From the NCBI GenBank assembly GCA_024279865.1, contig JAJRRC010000044.1, positions 1-40,303 on the forward strand: a stretch of 40,303 nucleotides of DNA, written 5' to 3'. The DNA is from Planctomycetota bacterium (GTDB taxonomy: Bacteria; Planctomycetota; Phycisphaerae; Phycisphaerales; Phycisphaeraceae). The notes under the pieces were generated by a model. It was not told where the DNA came from. It saw nothing but the letters and a program-made list of their open reading frames with translations, and ran no database searches. This document shows, in pieces, positions 18,601 to 26,767 of this stretch (position 1 is its first letter; the number at the start of each line of letters is the position of its first letter). The translations under genes were made by a program, and so were the position numbers.

Positions 18601-19212
18601 TTGTTTATCACCATGGCCAAAGAAGGTTCCACCATCGGCGGCCTGATGGATAGCCTCGGCACCGCCATCAGTATTGCACTTCAATACGGCGTGCCAACTG
18701 AATCCCTCGTCTCTAAATTCACCCATCAACGCTTCGAACCAGCAGGTATGACGCACAACCGCGATATCCCATTTGCCAAAAGCTTGGTGGACTACATCTT
18801 CCGATGGATGGGCATGGAATTTGTCCCAGGCTATCGTGCGGCCAATGCACCGCAACGGCCATCAGATTCAAAAAAAACGGCCCCCGCAAAAGCCAAAAGC
18901 CCCGCCAGTGAAACTACGCCAAGTAACGGGAATGGGAACGGCAAGACCAAATCTGCTCCCGCAGAAGTTGTGATTGCCAAGTCAGATCGTCTTCAAACGA
19001 TTTTGGGACGTGATCCGATCTCTCAGGCATCGGACGCTTCAGAAGCCCCGGCAAACCGAATGGAAACCGGCGGCACAGAGATGGCCATGACCGCAGCGAT
19101 GACTCAGATGCAGGCCGACGCACCAGCGTGCGATGTTTGTGGAACGATTACAGTCCGCAGTGGTACTTGTTACAAGTGCATGAACTGTGGTGCCTCCATG
19201 GGGTGTAGTTAA
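15664..19212 (+). CDS. nrdJ: Adenosylcobalamin-dependent (class II) ribonucleotide reductase
   Basis: Reduces ribonucleotides to deoxyribonucleotides using a cobalamin-generated thiyl radical, so it works with or without oxygen. The 1,182-residue length fits the large class II type. Visible blocks: [12 protein letters not shown] (about 137), [11 protein letters not shown] with a redox Cys (about 181), [13 protein letters not shown] (about 213), [20 protein letters not shown] with the thiyl Cys (about 418), [14 protein letters not shown] (about 628) and [13 protein letters not shown]. The C-terminal third holds a TSCPD-like domain ([19 protein letters not shown]), a low-complexity Ser/Ala/Pro linker and a Cys cluster (CDVCG...[14 protein letters not shown]) that binds zinc or re-reduces the active site. 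An acidic insert ([12 protein letters not shown]) precedes the TSCPD part. Start set by GAGG 11 bases upstream. Confidence 0.96.
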   Translation: [1182 protein letters not shown]

Positions 19213-19377
19213 CGAGCCCTTGATCGCCGCGTGAGTTCAACCCCGCTCACGTGGCCCGTGGAGAAGTGAAGCGATATGGAGGTCTTTGCATAGGCGTTAC
19301 GGAGAATGCCAAAATATCGTCAGGCAACGGTTCCATCACGGACCTTGCCTGGCAGACAATCCGCTTCCTTCTCCCTC

Positions 19378-19414
19378 CACCCCTTCAGGTCCCACCACCT
19401 GGAGGGGTTTTTTA
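19378..19414 (+). terminator. Terminator after ribonucleotide reductase
   Basis: Stem CCCCTTCAGGT / ACCTGGAGGGG (central mismatches) with a short loop, followed by TTTTTT. It lies about 170 bases after the stop codon on the same strand. Confidence 0.8.
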
Positions 19415-19467
19415 TAAAGCTATCAGTAAGAAAAACTAAAGACAGAGAATTTTTGCCAATGTTGTTT

Positions 19468-19600
19468 TAGAGCATCTTGCGTAAATAATCTTCACGGGTC
19501 ATTGTTGTTGATCGTGTAAAAACAGCCACAAGCATACTTGCGCCCGGGGGCGAGTCCGATCTCCGAATACAAGTGGGGTTTATTTACGCAGATTGCTTTA
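19468..19600. repeat. TAGAGC-type element (133 bp)
   Basis: The left end TAGAGCATCTTGCGTAAATA and the right end TTTACGCAGATTGCTTTA are inverted copies. The right half shares GAATACAAGTGG and ATTTACGCA with the copy at 24174-24299. The interior keeps AAAAACAGCCACAAGC and a GC-rich CGCCCGGGGGCG core. It lies between tandem genes rather than convergent ones. Confidence 0.65.
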
Positions 19601-19637
19601 ATCATGCCTCTGGTTCGCACATGATGAACGTGCGATC

Positions 19638-19682
19638 ATCACAACGCCGAGCCCTGAACCCTCTGGGGTGAAGGGCCGGATT
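19638..19682 (+). ncRNA. Recurrent G-A hairpin, copy 2
   Basis: ATCACAACGCCGAGCCCTGA and following bases match copy 1 at 7151 almost exactly through the stem: CCG, bulged A, GCCCU/AGGGC, GAA/UGA, then CCC/GGG around a TCTG loop. A TTTTT run follows, so here it could act as a terminator. Like copy 1 it lies 40-50 bases downstream of a TAGAGC-type element. Confidence 0.45.
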
Positions 19683-19729
19683 TTTCTCCAGCACGAGGGA
19701 GGATGACGCGGTGTTTTAGAGGACCCTGC

Positions 19730-19758
19730 TTGTACTTCGTCGGATTCTGTCGTATCGT
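19730..19758 (+). promoter_or_regulatory. Candidate promoter of the topoisomerase operon
   Basis: TTGTAC (19730-19735) and TATCGT (19753-19758) are spaced by 17 bases and lie about 45 bases before the start codon. Both boxes are only moderate matches. Confidence 0.35.
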
Positions 19759-19801
19759 TCTAGGGAATCATAGAATTTTGTAGCCAGGGAGGGCTTCGGC
19801 G

Positions 19802-22269
19802 TTGGCAAAACGGCGAACATCATCAACAAGTAGTAATCAGGATTCCCTATTCACGGATATGCCCGCGTCATCTGAGAATGGTTCCGGCGATATTTTTGAA
19901 GGTAATGGTGGGGGCATGATCGGGGGAACTTCCGGGGGGGCCGGCGGGATTGCCTTGCATGAAGTGGCGCAGACGCGGTACTTGAATTATGCGTTAAGCG
20001 TGATTACCAGCCGCGCGTTGCCTGACGTTCGTGACGGGTTAAAGCCTGTTCAGCGTCGCATTCTCTATACCATGTGGCAGCAGCGGATCACCGCTGATGC
20101 CAAGCATCGCAAGTGCGCCAAGGTTGTGGGTGACGTGATGGGTAATTACCATCCGCATGGCGATTCCTCGATTTACGATGCCTTGGTTCGCATGGCTCAG
20201 CCGTTTGCGATGCGTGTGCCGTTGGTCGATGGGTCGGGCAACTTTGGGTCACTTGATGGCGACAATGCTGCTGCGATGCGGTACACCGAGTGTCGGACTA
20301 CGCCGATTAGTTCAGCCATGCTTGAAGAGTTGACCCAGGGGACGGTTCATTTTGCTCCCAGTTACGACGGGACCAAATCCGAGCCAGTCGTGTTGCCCAC
20401 ACGCGTGCCGAACCTTTTAATCAATGGTGCGACGGGCATTGCCGTGGGCATGGCCACGAACATTCCGCCCCACAATCCCAAAGAAGTTTGCAACGCGTTG
20501 GTCAAGCTGCTGGACAACCCAGAGCTGAAGACTTATCAGTTGCTCGCCAAGGACGCGATCACGGGTCCGGATTTTCCCACCGGCGGCCAGATTCTCAACA
20601 CCCGTGAAGAATTACAAGAAATCTACAAGTCAGGCTCCGGCCCGATCAAGCTTCGCGCTCGATGGGAAAGGGTGAAGTCAAACGTTCCAGTAAGTTCCTG
20701 TACATCACGGAAATTCCTTATAGCTTAAACAAATCGGTCCTCGTGGAGCGGATTGCTCAAATTGTCATTGACCGCAAGTTGCCGTTGTTATTGGATATTC
20801 GAGACGTTTCGACGGAAGACGTGCGGATTGCGTTGGAGTTAAAGAAGGATGCCGACGAGCAGAAGGTGCTTGCATATTTGTTTAAGCACACGCCGTTACA
20901 GACGAATTTTAACGTGAATCTGACATGTTTGATTCCCACGGAAAATCCACAAGTCGGTCGGCCCGAGAAGTGTGATTTACGTGAAATCCTCCAGAATTTT
21001 TTAAACTTTCGGTTAGACGTCGTCACACGACGGCTCGAATACGAACACAATCAGCTTAACAAACGCATCCACATGCTCGAAGGCTTTGCGTTGGTCTTTG
21101 ATGCCTTAGACGAGATCATCCGTATCATCCGTCGCAGTGACGGCAAAGCCGATGCCGCATCTAAGATCATGGCCAAGTTCTCCAAGCTTGACGCTGAGCA
21201 GACCGATGCCATCTTAGAACTCAAACTTTACCGTTTGGCAAAGTTGGAAATCAACATTGTTCTAGCAGAGCTCAAAGAAAAACGCGCTCGGGTCAAGGCC
21301 ATTGAAAAACTGTTGGCTGAATCCAATGCCCAGGGACGTTGGCTGATTGTTCGCAATGAACTGTTGGAAATCCGGGACACTTACGGGAAAAAAGACAAAC
21401 GTCGTACCATGATCCAGGCAGTGGACGATGAGCCTGAATATGCTGAAGAAGATTTTATCATTGCAGAGGATTGTTACTTCCTCGTGACCCGTGACGGCTG
21501 GGTCAAGCGGCAAAAGAATCTCATTGATGTGAAAAAAGCCCGCTTACGCGAGGGAGATTCTGTCCTCGCAGTTGGCGTGGGTAGCACGCGGTCGACGGCG
21601 GTCTTCTTCTCGAGCTTTGGAGTGGCATATACTTGCCGCATTTTGGATCTACCAGCGACGACGGGGCATGGCGAGCCGGTGCAAAAATTGTTCCGTCTTA
21701 AAGATGGCGAAATCATCGTGGCTGCTCTGAGTTTAGACCCCCGGGTGATTGGTGATATCAAAGAAAACCCCAAAGATACTGAACACGCACCGCCTGTGCA
21801 TGGCGTGGCGGTGAGTCATGACGGCTTTGGGATTCGTTTTGGTCTTGAGCCGTTTGTGGAGCCCAGTACCCGCGCGGGCCGTAAGTTTGCCCGTCCCAAG
21901 AAGGGGGTTACCATCGTGGGTGTTGATTCCATTACAGGCGATGAAACCATCATTGCCGTCTCACGCCAACGGCGGACACTGCTCTGCGAAGTGGCAGAAC
22001 TGAACTATGTCAGCGGTCCCGCCAAGGGGGTCATGCTCATCAAACTCGGCAAAGATGATGACCTGCTAGGCTACATTGTAGCTGTGGATAGTCGTGATAC
22101 GTTGACGGTGAAAACATCCATGGGCGGCGAACAGCGAATCAATACCGCCAAGTATGAACTCACGTCTCGCGGCGGAAAAGGACGCGAAATTATTAAACGG
22201 GGTGCCTTGACACGCATTATCCCCAATGAATTGCCTGTGATTACCGAATTGGAAAAACTCGACGGATGA
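19802..22269 (+). CDS. gyrA: Type IIA topoisomerase subunit A (GyrA/ParC), one-base frameshift
   Basis: Breakage-rejoining subunit of DNA gyrase or topoisomerase IV. The N-terminal part reads to about 20660: ALSVITSRALPDVRDGLKPV, HPHGDSSIYDALVRMAQ (quinolone-determining region with Ser and Asp at the positions of E. coli 83 and 87) and MRYTECRTT with the catalytic Tyr (about 163). The remainder (KGEVKRSSKFLYITEIPYS onward, coiled coil, beta-pinwheel) is in another frame. One extra A in the run GGGAAAGGG at 20653-20661 gives RWEKGEVKRSS and joins both, about 822 residues. A gyrA box-like SRGGKG is near the C-terminus, so gyrase is slightly favoured over ParC. A Gly-rich N-terminal linker contains the G-rich unit. 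TTG start, with AGGGAGG about 9 bases upstream. Confidence 0.9.
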
Positions 22270-24176
22270 CCACGACCCACACTTACACAGCCAAAGATAT
22301 CACCGTCCTAGAAGGACTGGACCCCGTTCGCAAACGGCCGGGCATGTACATCGGTGGTGTGGGGTCAGCGGGGTTGCATCATCTGGTTTGGGAAATTCTC
22401 GATAACTCCGTCGATGAAGCCATGAACGGCTACGCGACCGAGGTTTGCGTGACCCTGCATCGTGATGGAACCAGTATCACTGTCAGTGACAATGGGCGGG
22501 GCATTCCCATTGACAAACATCCCAAACTTAAAAAATCCGCGTTGGAAGTAATCCTCACCACCCTCCATGCAGGCGGTAAGTTTGAAGGCCAAAACTATAA
22601 AACCTCCGGCGGCTTGCACGGCGTGGGCGCAAGTGTCGTCAATGCACTCTCCAAAAAACTCGTCGCACAAGTTAAAAAAGATGGACACCTATACGAACAA
22701 ACATTCAAACTAGGTAAACCCGTCGCACCCTTGAAAAAAATAGGGGTAGCTCGCGGCACCGGAACCACCGTCTACTTCCATCCGGACCCGACCATCTTCC
22801 CCAAAACAGAATTTAATCCCGATACCATCCGCGACCGCCTCGAAGTAGTCAGCTATATCCACAAAGGTGTGCGGGTCATCTGGGAAGACCTCTCCAATCG
22901 AACCAAAGAAGTCTTCGAACACAAAGAAGGTATCGGGAATTATCTTCAGAAAATACTCGCTCAACGGGCCGCCAAAACCGTTCATGATCAACCCTTTTTC
23001 TTGGAAAAAGAAAATGGCGCTCGTGTTCAATTGATCCTCCAATGGACCGAATCCACCGACGAACACATTCGTAGCTACGTCAACGGCATCCCCACCAGCT
23101 CAGGCGGGACCCACGAAAACGGCATGCGAGGCGGCGTGATGAAAGCGCTGCGGAACTTTATCAATATCCACAAACTCACGCCCCGAGGTGTGACCCTCAC
23201 CGCTGAAGACCTCCGCGAAGGACTCACCGGCATCCTCAGCATCTTTATCCCAGACCCCCAGTTCCAAGGACAAACCAAAGACCGTCTAAACAACCCCGAA
23301 CTACAAGCCCAGGTCGAAGCCATTATCAGGCCAGCCCTAGAACATTGGCTCAACGCCAACCGCAGCATGGCAGAGATGATCGTCTTGCGTATTGTGCTTT
23401 CAGCCAAGGCTCGTGAAGCATCGCGGGCCGCGTCAGCCTCGGTCACACGAAAAAGTGCGACCTCCCGCTTGAACCTTCCGGGCAAACTAACCGACTGTGC
23501 CAGTAACAAAAAAGAAGAAACCGAATTGTTCATCGTCGAAGGTGACTCGGCCGGCGGCTCCGCCAAACAAGGGCGTGATCGCAACCGTCAGGCAATTCTT
23601 CCCTTACGCGGCAAGGTGTTGAATACGGAACAGGCATCTCTCAAAAAAGTGCTTGAAAACAAGGAAATTGCAGACCTGACCACTGCCCTGGGCTGTGGGA
23701 TCGGTGCCAATTGCAATGTGGAATCCTTACGGTATGGCAAGGTTATTTTGCTCATGGATGCAGATTATGATGGGCATCATATTTCGATTTTGCTGTTGAC
23801 GTTTTTCTATCGACACATGCGGCCGTTGATCCAGGCGGGCAAGGTTTTTCTCGCGCAGCCACCGTTGTATCGAATCGATATCGCCAAGCAGACCTATTGG
23901 GCTCACGACGACAAAGATCGCAAGTACATTCTTGAAAAGCATGGCAAAGGCCGTTCCAAAGTAGACATCAGTCGCTTCAAAGGCCTCGGTGAAATGATGC
24001 CCAAGGTTCTTTGGCAAACCACGCTCGATCCCAAAACCCGATCTTTGTTAAGGGTCGATATCGAGGATGGCCTCAAGACCGAGCAGGTCATCAGCAGCCT
24101 CATGGGCAAAGATCCCCATGAGCGATTCAAGTTCATCATGGAACGAGCTGAAGACGCTCAAGAACTCGACGTTTAG
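22266..24176 (+). CDS. gyrB: Type IIA topoisomerase subunit B (GyrB/ParE)
   Basis: ATPase subunit partnering the upstream subunit A. The 636-residue product has the GHKL ATP site (EILDNSVDEAMNGYA, about 45; GGLHGVGASVVNAL, about 118), the transducer, then the TOPRIM parts EGDSAGGSAKQGRD (about 427) and MDADYDGHH (about 496), and a C-terminal FKGLGEMMPKVLWQTT block. The length is that of GyrB of the compact type, without the E. coli insert. The ATG overlaps the subunit A stop as ATGA, implying translational coupling. Its TAG stop forms the left end of a 126-bp TAGAGC-type element shared with the convergent regulator gene. Confidence 0.95.
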   Translation: MTTTHTYTAKDITVLEGLDPVRKRPGMYIGGVGSAGLHHLVWEILDNSVDEAMNGYATEVCVTLHRDGTSITVSDNGRGIPIDKHPKLKKSALEVILTTLHAGGKFEGQNYKTSGGLHGVGASVVNALSKKLVAQVKKDGHLYEQTFKLGKPVAPLKKIGVARGTGTTVYFHPDPTIFPKTEFNPDTIRDRLEVVSYIHKGVRVIWEDLSNRTKEVFEHKEGIGNYLQKILAQRAAKTVHDQPFFLEKENGARVQLILQWTESTDEHIRSYVNGIPTSSGGTHENGMRGGVMKALRNFINIHKLTPRGVTLTAEDLREGLTGILSIFIPDPQFQGQTKDRLNNPELQAQVEAIIRPALEHWLNANRSMAEMIVLRIVLSAKAREASRAASASVTRKSATSRLNLPGKLTDCASNKKEETELFIVEGDSAGGSAKQGRDRNRQAILPLRGKVLNTEQASLKKVLENKEIADLTTALGCGIGANCNVESLRYGKVILLMDADYDGHHISILLLTFFYRHMRPLIQAGKVFLAQPPLYRIDIAKQTYWAHDDKDRKYILEKHGKGRSKVDISRFKGLGEMMPKVLWQTTLDPKTRSLLRVDIEDGLKTEQVISSLMGKDPHERFKFIMERAEDAQELDV

Positions 24177-24299
24177 AGCAATTTGCATCAATCAACAACG
24201 ATCATGCTTAAGCTGATCGTTTGAAAAACAGCCGCACGCTTACAGCGTGCGTGTTCGATCCTCGAATACAAGTGGAGATCATTTACGCAAATTGCTCTA
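24174..24299. repeat. TAGAGC-type inverted-repeat element between convergent genes (126 bp)
   Basis: The left end TAGAGCAATTTGCATCAAT and the right end, read on the minus strand, TAGAGCAATTTGCGTAAAT are near-perfect inverted repeats (13 identical bases, then 4 of 6). The interior has GTTTGAAAAACAGCCGCACG and a GCACGC-TTACA-GCGTGC hairpin. The first TAG is the gyrB stop; the last three bases, read on the minus strand, are the stop of the AraC-type gene. The element spans precisely from stop to stop. Confidence 0.85.
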
Positions 24300-25148
24300 G
24301 TTCGTGCTTTGGGTGTGTCGCAATTGTTCTCGCAGTTGCGTGGGGGATTGTCCTTGGTTTTTTTGAATTTGCCGAATGAATGTATGCACGGTTCCAAAAC
24401 CGCATTGGCGGGCAATTTCTCGCAGAGGCAACTGTGTTTCACGCAAGAGTGCGATGGCCCGATGAATTTTTTGTTCATTGAGATAGCGGGCAGGGCTGAC
24501 ACCCACGCGGTCGGTAAATTGTCGTGTGAGATGCTCACGGCTACACCCAAATTCTGACGCCAATGACTTGAGAGACCATGCCTGGGTCGGTTCACGGAGA
24601 ATCAGATCAATGGCCTGACTGACCGGAGACTCGGTTTTGGCCCACCGTTGTTGTAGATGCGCCACGACCTGCATGACAAAACGATGGGTTAGCGAGGCCA
24701 TTTCCAGAGGGTCGTAGGTCTTGCTTGGATCAGCTAGTTCCGAGAGCTGGCGCATGGTTTTTAGAACCGGTGAAGAGGCAGATTTCAGTGATAAAATTGA
24801 GCCGAAGTGCGTTCGTGCGTGTTGCCAGTGTTCTTTCAGTCCTGCGCCACGCATATTGATCCAGCAACACTCACAAGGATCGGGGTCATGGTCAAAACAG
24901 CCATAGGAACTATCTTCGTTGTACGCACACAAAAAAGCTTGTCCCGGGTCAATTTGATATTGGCGTTTTCCCTGAATGAACCAGCTTCGTCCACGAAGGT
25001 TGTATTGGAGAAAAACCAAGTCTCCCGGCAAACGGTGGTGATTGTCAAAGCGGTACGCTCCCCCACGAGTGATGATTTCTCGCCCCGAAGGCCAAGCATG
25101 CCACAGGACCGGCGGCAGTTCTTGATGAAGGATTGGCAGATTAGTCAT
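24297..25148 (-). CDS. AraC-family transcriptional regulator
   Basis: A 283-residue regulator with an N-terminal cupin-like sugar-sensing half (GGAYRFDNHHRLPGDLVFLQ, GQAFLCAYNED) and a C-terminal pair of helix-turn-helix motifs (WSLKSLASEFGCSREHLTRQF, then LPLREIARQCGFGTVHTFIR). It is divergent from the GH4 glycosidase, so it probably senses a sugar released from the enzyme's substrate and controls that gene. Direct repeats in the shared upstream region are candidate sites. An unusual feature is a CECC cysteine group near residue 93. No Shine-Dalgarno precedes the ATG. The TAG stop lies in the TAGAGC-type element shared with gyrB. Confidence 0.9.
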   Translation of the reverse strand: MTNLPILHQELPPVLWHAWPSGREIITRGGAYRFDNHHRLPGDLVFLQYNLRGRSWFIQGKRQYQIDPGQAFLCAYNEDSSYGCFDHDPDPCECCWINMRGAGLKEHWQHARTHFGSILSLKSASSPVLKTMRQLSELADPSKTYDPLEMASLTHRFVMQVVAHLQQRWAKTESPVSQAIDLILREPTQAWSLKSLASEFGCSREHLTRQFTDRVGVSPARYLNEQKIHRAIALLRETQLPLREIARQCGFGTVHTFIRQIQKNQGQSPTQLREQLRHTQSTN

Positions 25149-25235
25149 ATCACAAAATATACATTCTATGTCACATTATAAAACTTGTTTTTACTTAAAA
25201 ATAGTTGAAAATAAAAACACATTATCACATTATAA
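25149..25235. promoter_or_regulatory. Candidate regulator sites (TCACATTATAA direct repeats)
   Basis: TCACATTATAA occurs exactly twice in the same direction (25171-25181 and 25225-25235), 54 bases or about five helical turns apart. A related TCACAAAATAT lies at 25150. All are in the AT-rich space between the AraC-type gene and the glycosidase. Half-sites on one helix face suit an AraC-type looping regulator. Confidence 0.5.
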
Positions 25236-25264
25236 GCAAATTTAAGATAAAAGGAGTTTTGTTT

Positions 25265-26767
25265 ATGACTATTGAAACTATTTCAGAACAGAAGATAGGC
25301 CACCGCGTTCACATGAAAGATGCCGTCAACCAGAAGGGACTTGAAGGCGAGTTTGGTCGTTCTATCAAGATAACTTTTTTGGGTGCGGGGTCGGTTTTTA
25401 CCTCACGGCTTCTTAATGATGTCTTGCGGATTCCCTCAGCAGACAAGGGGGAGATTGCGCTGGTTGATATTGATGAAAACCGGCTGCGTGCCATGCGGCA
25501 GGTGATTGAAAAGCTCATTGGTGTTCGCAAGGCTTCTGGCTGGACCGTCACTGCTCATACAGATCGACGCGAGGCTCTTTTGGGGAGTCACTACATTGTT
25601 AATTGTATTGAAGTTTCCGGAGCGCCTTGTGTGGGCTGGGACAATGATATTCCGTTGAAATATGGCATTGATCAGTGTATTGGTGACACGATTGGTCCCG
25701 GCGGGTTGTTTAAAGCTTTGCGGACGGTTCCTGTTTGGCTGGATGTTTTGCGTGATGCGTGGGCGTTGTGTCCTGACGCGATGGTTTTGAATTACACCAA
25801 CCCGATGAGCATGATGTGTTTGGCTGCCGGTCGTTCAGTGCCTCAAATGCAGGTGGTGGGTTTGTGTCATTCTGTTCAGGGGACCAGTGATTTGTTGGCG
25901 GGTTATGCGGGCGTTCCCATTGGCGAGATGGCGTGGGAGTGTGCGGGAATCAATCATCTCGCGTGGTTCACCAAGTTAGAGTACAAGGGGAAGGATTTAT
26001 ACGAATCAGTTTTGAATGAGAAGTTTGCAATAGAAGTTACAGAGGGTTATGGCGAGTCTGATCGCGGCGAAGCTGTTTGGGATGATAGGGATACACGCGA
26101 TGAATCCGTGGAGTTGCCGTATAAGATGAAGGATTTGGTTCGCAAGGATATGTGTTTGCATTTTGGTGCGTTTATCACCGAGAGCAGCGGTCATCTTTCG
26201 GAGTATCTGCCTTATTACCGCAAATCCGAGGCCGGCCGTCAGCTGTTGCGTCTGGGGTATGATGGCGGGTCGCGTTTTTATGCGAGCAATTGGCCTAGTT
26301 GGCGTACTTTTGCAGATGAAGAACGTATGGCCATGGTCAAGGGTGAAAAAGCAATTGGGGAGGGTCGGTCTTGGGAATATGCATCTTGGATCATTGAAGC
26401 TCGTGAAAAGGATGTCCCTTATCGGATTCATGGCAACGTGATGAATCAGGATGCCTCAGGGGCTGGCCAGTTGATTACGAATTTGCCTGCCGATGGCTGT
26501 GTCGAAGTTGCCTGTATGGTTGACCGCAATGGGATTCATCCAACACGCTACGGTAAATTGCCTGCTCAAATGGCTGGTCTTTGCGCTTCGAATATGGCCA
26601 TGTTTGATCTGGCTGCGACTGCCTGTATTGAAAAGAGCAAAGAGGCTGCCATCCACGCCTTGATGCTTGACCCCTTGACGGCAGCTGTCTGCACGCCTGC
26701 CCAGATTAAAAAGATGACCTTGGAAATGTTCGATGCCGAGGCGGAGTTTCTTCCTGGCTATCGTTAA
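25265..26767 (+). CDS. Glycoside hydrolase family 4 enzyme
   Basis: GH4 enzymes cleave glycosides by an NAD- and Mn-dependent redox-elimination mechanism in the cytoplasm. The 500-residue product has the Rossmann start KITFLGAGSVFTSRLLNDVL (about residue 35), VDIDENRL, NYTNPMSMM (about 175), CHSVQG with the metal-binding Cys and His (about 200) and AGINHLAWFTKL (about 226). The CHSV motif is typical of alpha-galactosidase (MelA) and alpha-galacturonidase members rather than alpha-glucosidases; which of the two cannot be told here. ATG 25265 is chosen for AAGGAG 9 bases upstream and loss of similarity before it. Probably controlled by the divergent AraC-type gene. Its stop overlaps that of the convergent lipoprotein gene. 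Confidence 0.92.
   Translation: MTIETISEQKIGHRVHMKDAVNQKGLEGEFGRSIKITFLGAGSVFTSRLLNDVLRIPSADKGEIALVDIDENRLRAMRQVIEKLIGVRKASGWTVTAHTDRREALLGSHYIVNCIEVSGAPCVGWDNDIPLKYGIDQCIGDTIGPGGLFKALRTVPVWLDVLRDAWALCPDAMVLNYTNPMSMMCLAAGRSVPQMQVVGLCHSVQGTSDLLAGYAGVPIGEMAWECAGINHLAWFTKLEYKGKDLYESVLNEKFAIEVTEGYGESDRGEAVWDDRDTRDESVELPYKMKDLVRKDMCLHFGAFITESSGHLSEYLPYYRKSEAGRQLLRLGYDGGSRFYASNWPSWRTFADEERMAMVKGEKAIGEGRSWEYASWIIEAREKDVPYRIHGNVMNQDASGAGQLITNLPADGCVEVACMVDRNGIHPTRYGKLPAQMAGLCASNMAMFDLAATACIEKSKEAAIHALMLDPLTAAVCTPAQIKKMTLEMFDAEAEFLPGYR

Larger units (their letters stand above)
19213..19801. other. Intergenic region between RNR and topoisomerase genes
   Basis: No gene is supported; a 62-codon frame at 19251 has no recognisable domain. 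It holds the RNR terminator (19378-19414), a lone CAGCTGTCAG-type end (AAAGCTATCAGTAAGAAA, 19417-19434), a TAGAGC-type element (19468-19600), G-A hairpin copy 2 (19638-19682) and the topoisomerase promoter. Confidence 0.55.

Noticed and set aside
16203-18855. Minus-strand frames up to 199 codons opposite the RNR gene
   Set aside because: They mirror RNR codon usage and cannot coexist with the strongly supported enzyme.
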